45,148 nucleotides of DNA, taken from NCBI RefSeq assembly GCF_015062905.1, contig NZ_SUTK01000011.1, forward strand, positions 1 through 45,148. The letters are read 5' to 3'. The notes under the pieces were generated by a model. The model saw nothing but the letters and a program-made list of their open reading frames with translations. It searched no databases and had not been told where the DNA came from. Source of the DNA: Methanobrevibacter thaueri. GTDB taxonomy: Archaea > Methanobacteriota > Methanobacteria > Methanobacteriales > Methanobacteriaceae. Shown in pieces: positions 16,550-24,583 of the stretch. Numbering within the stretch: the first letter of the stretch is position 1; each line of letters starts with the position of its first letter. The translations under genes and the position numbers were made by a program.

Positions 16550-16804
16550 CTACATAGGTTTATAAAGCAATATAAATGAACAAATTATTGCCAGGAATGT
16601 TATTACAAAACATATTTTCTCTATACTTTCTATCTTATGTGCAAAATTGCCCTTTGAAAGCAATACAAAAGCTGCCAGGACAATTCCAATTATAACTATC
16701 GGAGCAATGAGATATGAATGAAGTGCAGTAGTCAACAATCCTACAACAATTATTCCGATAGCCACCAATGCTGTGAAATAAACAATTACGTCCTCGCTGT
16801 TCAT
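16550..16804 (-). CDS. ehaK: Eha small membrane subunit (EhaK)
   Basis: Protein of 84 residues with three hydrophobic helices (about 8-26, 30-48, 62-82). The ATG overlaps the end of ehaJ by 4 bases, so translation is coupled. No motif beyond membrane topology; the letter comes from gene order. Its likely role is structural in the membrane arm of the hydrogenase. Confidence 0.7.
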   Translation of the reverse strand: MNSEDVIVYFTALVAIGIIVVGLLTTALHSYLIAPIVIIGIVLAAFVLLSKGNFAHKIESIEKICFVITFLAIICSFILLYKPM

Positions 16805-17673
16805 GCTACCACTCCTGTAAATATCATCAGTACGGTTCCTGCAAAGCAGATTGCTCCTATGGTAATTTGAGTCATTACTGAATGATTCGGACTTAATAAT
16901 GGTGTTGTCGCATTAATGAAACCTGTGACAAATGAAATCACAATCATTCCTATCAGATATCCTACTGCATTCAATGGGCCGAAGAATATTGTCAGGAACA
17001 CCCAGAGCAACACATACCATGCAATTGCCTCTGAAAACAGCATGAAACCTCTTAGGAATCCGAAGTGCTCAGTTTCAAATCCTGAAATCAAAACCTTATC
17101 CTTTGTTATAGCAAACGGAGAGTATGGGGATTTAGTAATGATTAACATGAAGAACATCAATGCCGCAAGAGGAATTGAAAATACTAATGGACCATGGGCA
17201 GATTGGTATGCTATGATTTCTCCGATGTTCATTGTACCAGTTACCAAATAGACAAACACAATTGCAGCAAACAATGGAAGTTCTGTTGCCGCTGAAAGCA
17301 CTGCCCTTACGCAGCTTAGCTTACCGTATGGTGAACCGGAACTTGAACCTGAGTTATGCTCCACAATCTTGTAAACCGCATAAACACCGAACAATATCAA
17401 TAGGGAATCCTTGGCTACAGGCCCTACAATGACACCGACAATCCAGATCAATGCCAGGATAAATACGATTCCAATGTAAAATACTTTAGATACTGTTTTT
17501 GGAAATGCTGTTTCCTTAAAGAAGAATTTCAAAGAGTGTATCAATTGCTGGACAATAGGCGGTCCAGGACGTTTCTGTACACGAGCCATCACTTTTCTGT
17601 GCAAACCTAGAAGAAGGCTTCCCGCCAGGAATGCAATAATCACTTGAATTAATATTTCTGCCATCAAATTCAT
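16801..17673 (-). CDS. ehaJ: Eha membrane subunit, NuoH-like (EhaJ)
   Basis: Protein of 290 residues with about eight membrane helices. The RKVMARVQKRPGPP motif (about 26-39) and the central loop with FAITKDKVLISGFETEHFG are hallmarks of NuoH/HyfC-type subunits, which link the hydrophilic module to the ion channel. GTGGT lies before the ATG. This is one of the few Eha membrane subunits conserved in all energy-converting hydrogenases and complex I, so the call is firm. Confidence 0.9.
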   Translation of the reverse strand: MNLMAEILIQVIIAFLAGSLLLGLHRKVMARVQKRPGPPIVQQLIHSLKFFFKETAFPKTVSKVFYIGIVFILALIWIVGVIVGPVAKDSLLILFGVYAVYKIVEHNSGSSSGSPYGKLSCVRAVLSAATELPLFAAIVFVYLVTGTMNIGEIIAYQSAHGPLVFSIPLAALMFFMLIITKSPYSPFAITKDKVLISGFETEHFGFLRGFMLFSEAIAWYVLLWVFLTIFFGPLNAVGYLIGMIVISFVTGFINATTPLLSPNHSVMTQITIGAICFAGTVLMIFTGVVA

Positions 17674-17682
17674 AATACCACT

Positions 17683-17898
17683 TTAATACCCTGTGAATGG
17701 CTCCTTCACTCTTTCTTCTACATCTTCAGGTTTTGCTTTGGCCATTGTCAATAAACCAAGAGACAAAACCCATGTTGGAATACCAAATATGGCTACAGTA
17801 TAAACTATCCATGCCTCAAAGTCTATGACCAGACAAGCAAGAATAGCTATTGTTGATAAAGCCAATAATATGATACAAGTAATTCTTTGATTTACCAT
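17683..17898 (-). CDS. ehaI: Eha small membrane subunit (EhaI)
   Basis: Protein of 71 residues with two to three hydrophobic segments and a charged tail (KAKPEDVEERVKEPFTGY). The start is placed at ATG 17898, just after the ehaH stop; a longer frame from 17934 would overlap ehaH and begin with an unlikely Tyr-rich stretch. Its position between the NuoN/L-like and NuoH-like subunits fits EhaI. Function unknown beyond membership in the complex. Confidence 0.68.
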   Translation of the reverse strand: MVNQRITCIILLALSTIAILACLVIDFEAWIVYTVAIFGIPTWVLSLGLLTMAKAKPEDVEERVKEPFTGY

Positions 17899-17905
17899 AC
17901 TCCCA

Positions 17906-18577
17906 CTACCATAATACCAATAATAATATTTCAACAGCTCTTACAATAATAAACAATGAACTTAAGTGAATAATAACAATATACGGAGATCCTGCGGTCC
18001 TGAACATTTCTGCCTTACTTGCAAAGAACGGTGCAACACCGCTTTCACCCAGAATACCCAATAACATCAGCACAGCTCCGAATACAACCATCGGACTGGC
18101 AGGCATTTGAGACAATGCCGCAAGTGATAGTGTACCGGTTGCCGCAAGAATAATTGCAGCACCACCAAACAGTGGCAGACTGCACATCATGGCAATCAAA
18201 CCATAGTTGAATGCTGAATTCAATACGCTGGTCTGCTTTACTGCTGATACGATACCGATATTCAGGATACCGACCAAAGCCATGAACAATGTAAAGTTGA
18301 ACAAATCTCCTGTAATCATGGCTCCAGCAGAGGCGAGTCCACAAATAACTGACAGGAATCTTCTTTGCTTAAGCTCCTTTGGACCTACCTTAACTTCAGT
18401 ATTATTCAGATAATGCATAGTAGCTTCGACTTGAGTTTCAGGCTTACTTAACCCGATCAATAATGTAAATCCGAGCAAAACCGCAAACAGGAACAAGCTG
18501 AATGGAGTCAGGTACAATACAATGTCTCCAAGCTGGATTGTTCCAAGCAAATTTCCTCCAAGTGTAACGAAATCCAT
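17906..18577 (-). CDS. ehaH: Eha membrane subunit, antiporter-like (EhaH)
   Basis: Protein of 223 residues with about six hydrophobic helices. The stretch ICGLASAGAMITGDLFNFTLFMALVGI and GESGVAPFFASKAEMFRTAG recall the proton-pumping NuoL/M/N and Mrp antiporter subunits, though this protein is much shorter than the usual ~450-600 residues. It is a candidate for the ion-translocating element. AGGTGAG precedes the ATG. Confidence 0.82.
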   Translation of the reverse strand: MDFVTLGGNLLGTIQLGDIVLYLTPFSLFLFAVLLGFTLLIGLSKPETQVEATMHYLNNTEVKVGPKELKQRRFLSVICGLASAGAMITGDLFNFTLFMALVGILNIGIVSAVKQTSVLNSAFNYGLIAMMCSLPLFGGAAIILAATGTLSLAALSQMPASPMVVFGAVLMLLGILGESGVAPFFASKAEMFRTAGSPYIVIIHLSSLFIIVRAVEILLLVLW

Positions 18578-18585
18578 TTTCTCAC

Positions 18586-19266
18586 CTACTCGTTATCGAT
18601 GTCCTCTCTCATAAGCAGACCTATAAGACCTACTTTGGAAGCTACCTTTAATAATAATCCACATGCTGCCAAGAATAAACTTAATAACCAATATTGAGGA
18701 GTTACAAAGAATAACAGGAAACCTATTATCCATAAACACCATGCAATACCGGAAACACCGGCAATTCCATCCAACATCAATACTGGAAGTCCTCTTGCTT
18801 TTTTAGATAATGCATATAACACTATTCCTCCACCAGCTACTGCTCCTCCAGTAAAACCAGTGAGGAAAATTCCATAACCAATCAGGACCAGTGCAATGAA
18901 ATTCGGTGCAGTGGTCATGATTTCCATATCCAGGGAGAATGCCTGTGGGAAAATTGAAGAAGACTTGGTCAAATTGGCTCTTGGGTCCTGTTCAATTTTA
19001 CGCATTTCCCTTGTAATCAAAATTTCAGAAATGGCCAAGGTTTCAGCCAGCTCAACAACCAAACCAGGTAAAATCAACGCTTCCGCCAAATCGGTTCCTA
19101 CTGCAGAAACGACAAAAATCATGGCAAGGCCTACAATGTCGGTCAAGATGAGAATGTGCAATTCCCTTCTGTTGATTGCAATTGCCATTGTTCCTATAAA
19201 ACCGACAATCAAACCTGCATAGATTGCAGGGAGGTACATGCTAATGAATTCCTGAGGAACATACAT
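18586..19266 (-). CDS. ehaG: Eha membrane subunit (EhaG)
   Basis: Protein of 226 residues with about six hydrophobic helices and a cytoplasmic loop around ITREMRKIEQDPRAN (about 82-96). The first base of its ATG is the last base of the ehaF stop codon. No diagnostic enzymatic motif; gene order identifies it. Probably part of the membrane ion-translocation module. Confidence 0.78.
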   Translation of the reverse strand: MYVPQEFISMYLPAIYAGLIVGFIGTMAIAINRRELHILILTDIVGLAMIFVVSAVGTDLAEALILPGLVVELAETLAISEILITREMRKIEQDPRANLTKSSSIFPQAFSLDMEIMTTAPNFIALVLIGYGIFLTGFTGGAVAGGGIVLYALSKKARGLPVLMLDGIAGVSGIAWCLWIIGFLLFFVTPQYWLLSLFLAACGLLLKVASKVGLIGLLMREDIDNE

Positions 19267-19859
19267 CAGTTATCCCTCCTCAGTTGTTTTGCCCTTGCTT
19301 TGGCATCATTTGCCTTGACTTGGCTAGCCACCTTATTTGAATCGCTGATAGCCTTTTTTACATCTTTTTTAATTTCGCCCTCATCATTTTTCCTGTTCAT
19401 GGTATAATTGATAGACAGCCATGAAGCAATGATGAATGACATCATAAGGATACTGGATTCAAGTATTGTATCGAAACCCCTTGTATAGTACAGTATTTCA
19501 TCTATAAGTCCTCCTGGAGATGAATATATTGATGTACCGAAGTAAGGTGAAACAGATGACACCCATTCTGACAACGGTGACATATATCCTGTAATCATTC
19601 CTAAGCTCTCTGCATTTTCAGGATATTGAGGATCGATATTTCCAGGCTCTTTTAAAGGCACTCCACCTCTGTCATAAGGTGCAATGGCCAAACCTTCATC
19701 AACTTGCTCCTGAGGAGCAGGTCTTACATATAACTGGTCCGGATTCAATGCCAAAGGCACGACCAAACCGATTATCAAAATTATTCCAAGGCTAAATGCA
19801 AAAAGACGTGGAATGTTTTTAGGTTCTGCCAACCTATTCCATAATGCTCCAATCCTCAT
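19266..19859 (-). CDS. ehaF: Eha membrane subunit (EhaF)
   Basis: Protein of 197 residues: one helix near 18-38, a hydrophilic stretch (PAPQEQVDEGLAIAPYDRGG) and a second helix near 130-150, then a basic, lysine-rich C-terminal tail of ~45 residues. The large extracytoplasmic loop is typical of MrpB-like subunits. ATGA overlap with ehaE implies coupled translation. Letter assigned by order. Confidence 0.75.
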   Translation of the reverse strand: MRIGALWNRLAEPKNIPRLFAFSLGIILIIGLVVPLALNPDQLYVRPAPQEQVDEGLAIAPYDRGGVPLKEPGNIDPQYPENAESLGMITGYMSPLSEWVSSVSPYFGTSIYSSPGGLIDEILYYTRGFDTILESSILMMSFIIASWLSINYTMNRKNDEGEIKKDVKKAISDSNKVASQVKANDAKARAKQLRRDN

Positions 19860-20116
19860 ACATCTGCCCCCATTTCTTCTAAACGAATGATAGCTCTAAA
19901 TAAAATTAATGTAATAATAACAGTTGTTGCAAGCAGTGTCAATAATGCCAAAACATGATTGTAGCATAATAAGACCAGACAAACACCGATTGAAGCGATT
20001 TCAGTATTGAATGTCCTGACTACAGGGTCACTGACTCCCGGACCCCATGCAGTGGCAATACTTCCCACAATCGCTAGAAATATTCCGAAATAGAAAAATA
20101 ATGAAACACTAATCAT
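19856..20116 (-). CDS. ehaE: Eha small membrane subunit (EhaE)
   Basis: Protein of 86 residues with two to three hydrophobic helices. The start at ATG 20116 is chosen because GGTGAGG at the end of ehaD is well spaced for it; the longer GTG at 20128 overlaps the site. Assigned by position. It resembles the small Mrp-type accessory membrane proteins. Confidence 0.7.
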   Translation of the reverse strand: MISVSLFFYFGIFLAIVGSIATAWGPGVSDPVVRTFNTEIASIGVCLVLLCYNHVLALLTLLATTVIITLILFRAIIRLEEMGADV

Positions 20117-20384
20117 TAGCCTCACCACTTGCGATTTTATTGGTTCTGATTTCCTTGATTTTCACAATGGATAAAATGAATACCAGAGTTGACAATGGAC
20201 CTGCCAATGCCGCAAACAATGCAACATCCAAATATTTGAACAGTACAACAACCAAAACAAATCCTGCATCCATTATGTCAAACATTATAACCTTATCCAA
20301 TGGTTTTTTCATGAATATGACACCAAATGCCCCAATGACCATTAAAGCTATTGCAATTATTGAAACGAGAAATTCCATTTTCAT
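20109..20384 (-). CDS. ehaD: Eha small membrane subunit (EhaD)
   Basis: Protein of 91 residues with three hydrophobic helices (about 5-25, 33-52, 55-75) and a charged tail. The middle helix carries GPLSTLVFILSIVKIKEI. Its start overlaps the end of ehaC; ATG 20378 is an equally possible start given the GGAGG spacing. Identified by cluster order. Confidence 0.7.
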   Translation of the reverse strand: MKMEFLVSIIAIALMVIGAFGVIFMKKPLDKVIMFDIMDAGFVLVVVLFKYLDVALFAALAGPLSTLVFILSIVKIKEIRTNKIASGEAND

Positions 20385-20632
20385 TCCTCCATCAATATTT
20401 CATTATCAAGTCTGTTTAATGTGTAAGCAATAGCATTAGCACTGACTGTTGAACAGACAAAGAATGCTGCTGCAACAACAAGAGCAAATGGAGTGTTAAT
20501 TACCAATGCAATGATTGCAGAAACTCCAAAACCAATGACATTTAAATATAATAGTCTTTCAGCTCTGTTTCTTGTAACTAAAGCCCTTAATGCTACGAAT
20601 ATGACTATAATACCTATAATTTCAACATACAT
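20381..20632 (-). CDS. ehaC: Eha small membrane subunit (EhaC)
   Basis: Protein of 83 residues with three hydrophobic helices. ATG 20632 is preferred to the upstream ATG at 20650, because GTGAT at the end of ehaB is spaced for it and because the extra six residues are polar. RNRAERLLYLNVIGFG between helices 1 and 2 is reminiscent of MrpF/G-like proteins. Assigned by order. Confidence 0.7.
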   Translation of the reverse strand: MYVEIIGIIVIFVALRALVTRNRAERLLYLNVIGFGVSAIIALVINTPFALVVAAAFFVCSTVSANAIAYTLNRLDNEILMEE

Positions 20633-20636
20633 ATAA

Positions 20637-21134
20637 TCACTCTCTAGCATGCCTATTGAATTTTTTGGCGATTTTTCCTAAAACCACAGACATTCTAGCC
20701 TGGTCTATGCCCATAATTGTAAATATGGCAATGACCATTCCCACAATGAACATTTCAGGGGTTAAACCTATGAAAGATGTTAAGAATATTATTGCAGTAG
20801 CAGTCAAACATCCGGTAGTTCCAGCATATCCCGGATCAGCACATAGCCTATTTCCGATAAATACCAGGAATGCTGCAATGATTCCTCCGGGAATTCCTAA
20901 AAGCAGGTATCCAATAGAAGCCATTAATGTACCAGCAGATGCGTCCGGAGAACATAAGATGTTTCCTTGGAAAAATCCGCCAGCAATATCTCCTCCTCTT
21001 TTTTCGACATCTTTACCAATTATTCTGGCCCCTCTTACGCCAGGCTGCTCGGGAAGTCCGAAATATGTATCTACAATTACAAAATTCAACCAACAAAGAA
21101 TTGCGGCAATTATTATTCCAATTACCTCATTCAT
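20637..21134 (-). CDS. ehaB: Eha membrane subunit (EhaB)
   Basis: Protein of 165 residues with about four hydrophobic helices and two short polar loops (GVRGARIIGKDVEKRG near 33-48, and NRLCADPGYAGTTG near 92-105). The start overlaps the ehaA stop by 8 bases. Gly-rich loops are a feature of this subunit; no enzymatic motif is visible. Assigned by order and length. Confidence 0.75.
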   Translation of the reverse strand: MNEVIGIIIAAILCWLNFVIVDTYFGLPEQPGVRGARIIGKDVEKRGGDIAGGFFQGNILCSPDASAGTLMASIGYLLLGIPGGIIAAFLVFIGNRLCADPGYAGTTGCLTATAIIFLTSFIGLTPEMFIVGMVIAIFTIMGIDQARMSVVLGKIAKKFNRHARE

Positions 21135-21516
21135 TTATATCCTCTCCTGCATTATTGTCCAGAGGTTTTGGAAATACGAAATCAAATAAATATTTCACAA
21201 ATAATGCTGATAAAACACCAATAACAACTGCTAGAACTAAACCGTTATACATGAATGTATAATTCAAAACAAGAAATATTGAAAGAATACCAATAGCAAT
21301 TATCGGAGTCGGATATAATGCACTCACATCAAAAGAATACCTATATGGTTTGCTAGGAAGTAAAGGTAACCTTAAAACTAAAGCTACAATTATAGAACAA
21401 ACAATAGCCACAATATAAGCTAATAAAATGTCAAATGAAGATAAACTTATATTGCTTAGCCCATAAAAGTTACTAAACGAAGCAAAATATATGGTATCAA
21501 ACACCAAATCAAACAT
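21127..21516 (-). CDS. ehaA: Eha membrane subunit, first gene of operon (EhaA)
   Basis: Protein of 129 residues with three to four hydrophobic helices (about 25-50, 70-90, 92-115). It opens the Eha transcript: a TATA box and a GAGGAG ribosome site precede it and a divergent gene lies on the other side. The complete set ehaA to ehaO follows in the order described for Methanothermobacter. Eha is the H2-dependent, ion-gradient-driven ferredoxin reductase that replenishes reduced ferredoxin for methanogenesis. Confidence 0.78.
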   Translation of the reverse strand: MFDLVFDTIYFASFSNFYGLSNISLSSFDILLAYIVAIVCSIIVALVLRLPLLPSKPYRYSFDVSALYPTPIIAIGILSIFLVLNYTFMYNGLVLAVVIGVLSALFVKYLFDFVFPKPLDNNAGEDINE

Positions 21517-21526
21517 ATTACTAGAC

Positions 21527-21565
21527 TCCTCTTACTTTAATAATATACATATAAAAATATATAAA
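21527..21565 (-). promoter_or_regulatory. Promoter and ribosome site of the eha operon
   Basis: Minus-strand TATA box TTTATATAT at 21557-21565. About 25 bases downstream begins a GAGGAG ribosome site (21527-21532), 10 bases before the ehaA ATG at 21516, which leaves a leader of only ~18 bases. No other promoter-like gap exists until after 7424, so one transcript of at least 14 kb is likely. Confidence 0.6.
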
Positions 21566-21628
21566 CATTGTTACTTAAAAATAATATTAATTGCTTAATT
21601 ATAATTTAAATTAATTAATGGTGGCTTA

Positions 21629-22561
21629 ATGAAAAATAAAAACATTTTAATTACTGGTGGAGCAGGATTTATTGGTTCTCACATTGCTAATGAGCTAATG
21701 GACAACAATGACATTACCATTATTGATAATCTCTCCACAGGCAACATTAAAAATTTAAAAAGCGAAGAACATGAAAATTTAAATTTTATTGAAGGAGACA
21801 TTTGCAATTTTAATTTGGATGACTTGACTTCAGATAAAGATTACATTTTCCACCTTGCAGCCATGGCAAGTGTTCCATTGAGTGTCGAAAGACCTGAAGA
21901 GTGCAATGAAATAAACCTTAATGCAACCGTGAGGCTTTTGAAATCAGCCGCCGACAATGATGTTGAAAAAATAGTGTTTTCATCTTCATCTGCAGTTTAT
22001 GGGGAAAACAAGAATATGCCATTGAAAGAAACCGAGCCACCTATGCCGACTTCCCCTTATGCCGCATCAAAGGCAGGCTGTGAGTTATATCTGAAATCCT
22101 TTTATGAAAGCTATGGGTTAAACTACACTGCACTCAGATACTTCAACGTGTTTGGGCCAAAACAGGACAAGAATTCCCAATATGCAGCAGTGATTCCTAA
22201 TTTCATCAGCGCACTTCTTGAAGGCAAACGGGCTGAAATCTATGGCGATGGCGAGCAGACCAGAGACTTTGTTTATGTCGGGGATGTCGTTAAGGCAAAC
22301 ATCAACGCCTGTGAATCTGACTATAACGGCATCGTCAATATTGCATCCGGCGAAAAGCTAACCGTCAACAGATTATATGGCATCGTGAAAAATACATTGG
22401 GAAGCGATCTGGAACCTGAATACCTGCCTGAAAGACCGGGAGACATCAAACACTCTCTTGCCGATGTCAGCAACATGGAAAAAATAAATCTGAAAATCGA
22501 TTCCAGTGATTTCGAATCACAGCTTATAGAAACCATTAACTGGTTTAAAACTATTTTATAG
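21629..22561 (+). CDS. galE: UDP-glucose 4-epimerase-like SDR enzyme
   Basis: Extended SDR of 310 residues: GGAGFIGSH (10-18) NAD site, FSSSSAVYG (117-125), catalytic Tyr144 and Lys148 in YAASK, and GDGEQTRDFVYVGD. These fit UDP-glucose/UDP-N-acetylglucosamine 4-epimerases or the related dTDP-glucose dehydratases. The product would be a UDP-hexose for pseudomurein or surface glycans. GGTGG precedes the ATG. It is divergent from ehaA with 112 bases between, and is followed 11 bases later by a CPBP protease gene. Compare the second SDR at 6412-7407. Confidence 0.85.
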   Translation: MKNKNILITGGAGFIGSHIANELMDNNDITIIDNLSTGNIKNLKSEEHENLNFIEGDICNFNLDDLTSDKDYIFHLAAMASVPLSVERPEECNEINLNATVRLLKSAADNDVEKIVFSSSSAVYGENKNMPLKETEPPMPTSPYAASKAGCELYLKSFYESYGLNYTALRYFNVFGPKQDKNSQYAAVIPNFISALLEGKRAEIYGDGEQTRDFVYVGDVVKANINACESDYNGIVNIASGEKLTVNRLYGIVKNTLGSDLEPEYLPERPGDIKHSLADVSNMEKINLKIDSSDFESQLIETINWFKTIL

Positions 22562-22572
22562 GATGTTAGAAT

Positions 22573-23379
22573 ATGGATAAAAGCGTTACTAATTTTAATG
22601 TTCGGCTAAGAACCATTAGAATCAGAGACATGATTGTTGGAATACTCTTGGCATCAATCATAACTGCAATTTTGATGGGCATCTTTCCAGAAATTTATGA
22701 GTCAGACGAATTGTTCTTTATAGTTTTCCTGATGATTGGTGCTTTGTTGTTTGTCTGGGCACTTAGAGGAACAAAAGGCCTTGATCAAAACATTGAAAAC
22801 ATATTTGAAGAGAATACTCGGAAAGAAATACTTTACGTTTTTGCAATAAATCTGCTGTTTGCATTCCTATTCACCTTTTTAATATCCTCAATAGACATCA
22901 TGATAAGCCTGACCGACCCAACATGGATTTCAATGGATATAGAAACCGTCGATATAGATTCAAGCACTGTTATTCTTGATGCAATCGGTGCAATAATCTT
23001 CGCTCCGATAATGGAAGAATTAATTTTTAGAGGAGTGCTGTTCAACAGACTGAAAATCAGAACCGGAATCATCCCTGCAATGATAATATCCTCCATCATA
23101 TTTGGCCTCGGCCATGAATTCGGAGGAATGACAAGCGCATTCATATTTGGAGTCTGCATGTGCATACTATACCTGAAAACTGACAATATACTGATTCCGA
23201 TGAGCGTGCATTTCCTGAATAATCTAGTTGCAACACTTCTTAATGTCAGCGGCCTGGATTTAGCCATGAACCAATTGCCTTGGATTGTGCCATGCGCAAT
23301 TCTTTCAATAATCGGAACAGTTTACTTAATAAAATATGTCATACAAGAAGGTAAACAACTTAAAAAACAGTACAACTGA
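22573..23379 (+). CDS. CPBP-family intramembrane metalloprotease
   Basis: Integral membrane protein of 268 residues with about seven helices. The CPBP (Abi/CAAX prenyl protease) motifs are clear: EELIFRG at 148-154, GHEFG with His181, and HFLNN with His213. Glu148/Glu149 and the two His form the metal site. Relatives remove C-terminal residues from prenylated proteins or mature bacteriocins; archaeal substrates are unknown. It is 11 bases after galE, so likely co-transcribed. Confidence 0.85.
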   Translation: MDKSVTNFNVRLRTIRIRDMIVGILLASIITAILMGIFPEIYESDELFFIVFLMIGALLFVWALRGTKGLDQNIENIFEENTRKEILYVFAINLLFAFLFTFLISSIDIMISLTDPTWISMDIETVDIDSSTVILDAIGAIIFAPIMEELIFRGVLFNRLKIRTGIIPAMIISSIIFGLGHEFGGMTSAFIFGVCMCILYLKTDNILIPMSVHFLNNLVATLLNVSGLDLAMNQLPWIVPCAILSIIGTVYLIKYVIQEGKQLKKQYN

Positions 23380-23412
23380 ATTAAAAATATAGTTTAAAAT
23401 AAAAAAAAATAG

Positions 23413-23784
23413 TTAGTGGAATCCGCATCCGCTGCAGGTTTCACATTTTTCTTCTTCCAAAGGATCATACTGTTTGTCTTCCTGTAAAGTGGCTGACAGG
23501 AAATACTGATCCATTTCATCCTTATTTTTTAAAACTGGAGAAATTCCTTTAAAATCACATTTTATATCGCCAGTTCCGCCAATGTCAACAAGAATCGGTT
23601 CGCCTAATTTGAATCTTCTAAAATAAGCTTCAACTTCATCCTTTAAAGCTCCCGGAACTCTGAAATTAAAAGATAAAATATTATTCTCCTTCATTTTTAA
23701 GCCGACATATTTCTGGTCAATTTCCAAGTTCAAACCTAATTGTTTTTTGAAAATAATGTCAGTTCCTATCTCATTAGATGCCAT
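23413..23784 (-). CDS. Unknown protein with Cys-rich C-terminal tail
   Basis: Soluble protein of 123 residues with no family I recognise. The body is a mixed alpha/beta domain (KYVGLKMKENNILSFNFRVP, and GEPILVDIGGTGDIKCDF in the middle). The last ten residues are EKCETCSGCGFH, two CxxC-like pairs that could bind a metal or cluster. The tail is joined by an acidic linker (DPLEEE). It sits alone between convergent and divergent neighbours, with an AT-rich promoter region. The Cys-rich end suggests a metal chaperone or redox adaptor; this is inference. Confidence 0.6.
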   Translation of the reverse strand: MASNEIGTDIIFKKQLGLNLEIDQKYVGLKMKENNILSFNFRVPGALKDEVEAYFRRFKLGEPILVDIGGTGDIKCDFKGISPVLKNKDEMDQYFLSATLQEDKQYDPLEEEKCETCSGCGFH

Positions 23785-23924
23785 TTGATTTTTCTCCTTT
23801 AAATAATTACATTAAAGTTAAACGTTCGAAGTATTTAAAACTTTCCCATATTTTCAGTTGAAGATTAAAAATAAAATTTTTTGTTTAGAAAATTTATAAC
23901 GAATTATCATGATTTTTAAAAAGG

Positions 23925-23976
23925 TTTATATAAAGTTAAATCCAAAACATATAATATTATAATATATCATTATAAT
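23925..23976 (+). promoter_or_regulatory. Promoter and tandem ATTATAAT sites of the HTH-cupin/vor operon
   Basis: TATA box TTTATATA at 23925-23932. Start of transcription should be near 23952-23957. Two identical palindromes, ATTATAAT at 23956-23963 and 23969-23976, lie 13 bases apart at that point, and a 12-base palindrome TATAATATTATA overlaps the first. The spacing (about one helix turn plus) suits an operator for the HTH-cupin protein. The sequence is AT-rich, so chance is not excluded. Confidence 0.4.
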
Positions 23977-24010
23977 AGAAAAAAATCAATAAAAAAATAG
24001 GTGTTTATGA

Positions 24011-24562
24011 ATGAATGAATACAACAAAGATATTGGAAATAGAATTAGAGAATTGAGAGAACTATCAGACATTACTATTAAAGAAATCGCACAAGATTTG
24101 AACATTACAGAAGAAACCTACATCCAATATGAAAACGCTGAAATTGACATTCCAGCAAGTTTCTTATATGAACTTGCACACATCTTTAAAGTTGATTTAG
24201 GATTATTATTAACCGGTGAAGAAAGCAGAATGAACATATTCGATTTAACCCGTGCAAACAAGGGAGTTTCAGTGGACAGAAGCAAAGAATATACTCACGA
24301 AAACCTATGTTCTAAATTCATTCACAAAAAAGCAGAAACCTTCCTTGTGGTGGTTGACCCTAAAAAGAACCCTACACCTTCACTAAACTCACACCCCGGA
24401 CAGGAATTCAATTATGTCCTTGAAGGTTCCTTGAAAATTTATATACACAATAACGAGATCATACTGAACGAAGGAGACTGTATCTTCTTTGATTCAACAC
24501 ACAGACACGCAATGGTAGCACTTAACGATAAACCGGCTAAATTCTTAGCAGTAATCATATAA
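24011..24562 (+). CDS. XRE-type HTH regulator with C-terminal cupin domain
   Basis: Regulator of 183 residues. Residues 5-62 form an XRE helix-turn-helix (GNRIRELRELSDITIKEIAQ, then IPASFLYELAHIFKVDL). Residues ~110-183 form a cupin with HPGQEFNYVLEGSLKIYI and EGDCIFFDSTHRHAMVAL, keeping two of the His of the cupin site. HTH-cupin proteins commonly repress or activate neighbouring catabolic operons in response to a small ligand. It heads the acyl-CoA synthetase-vor-gat gene train, so a fatty-acid or 2-oxo-acid ligand is possible. Palindromic sites lie at its promoter. Confidence 0.85.
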   Translation: MNEYNKDIGNRIRELRELSDITIKEIAQDLNITEETYIQYENAEIDIPASFLYELAHIFKVDLGLLLTGEESRMNIFDLTRANKGVSVDRSKEYTHENLCSKFIHKKAETFLVVVDPKKNPTPSLNSHPGQEFNYVLEGSLKIYIHNNEIILNEGDCIFFDSTHRHAMVALNDKPAKFLAVII

Positions 24563-24583
24563 TATTTATTAGGAGTAATTTTA

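Noticed and set aside
20656..21189. Plus-strand open frame of 177 codons
   Set aside because: Lies opposite ehaB/ehaA, which have membrane-protein composition, overlapping stops and ribosome sites; the plus frame has no such support.
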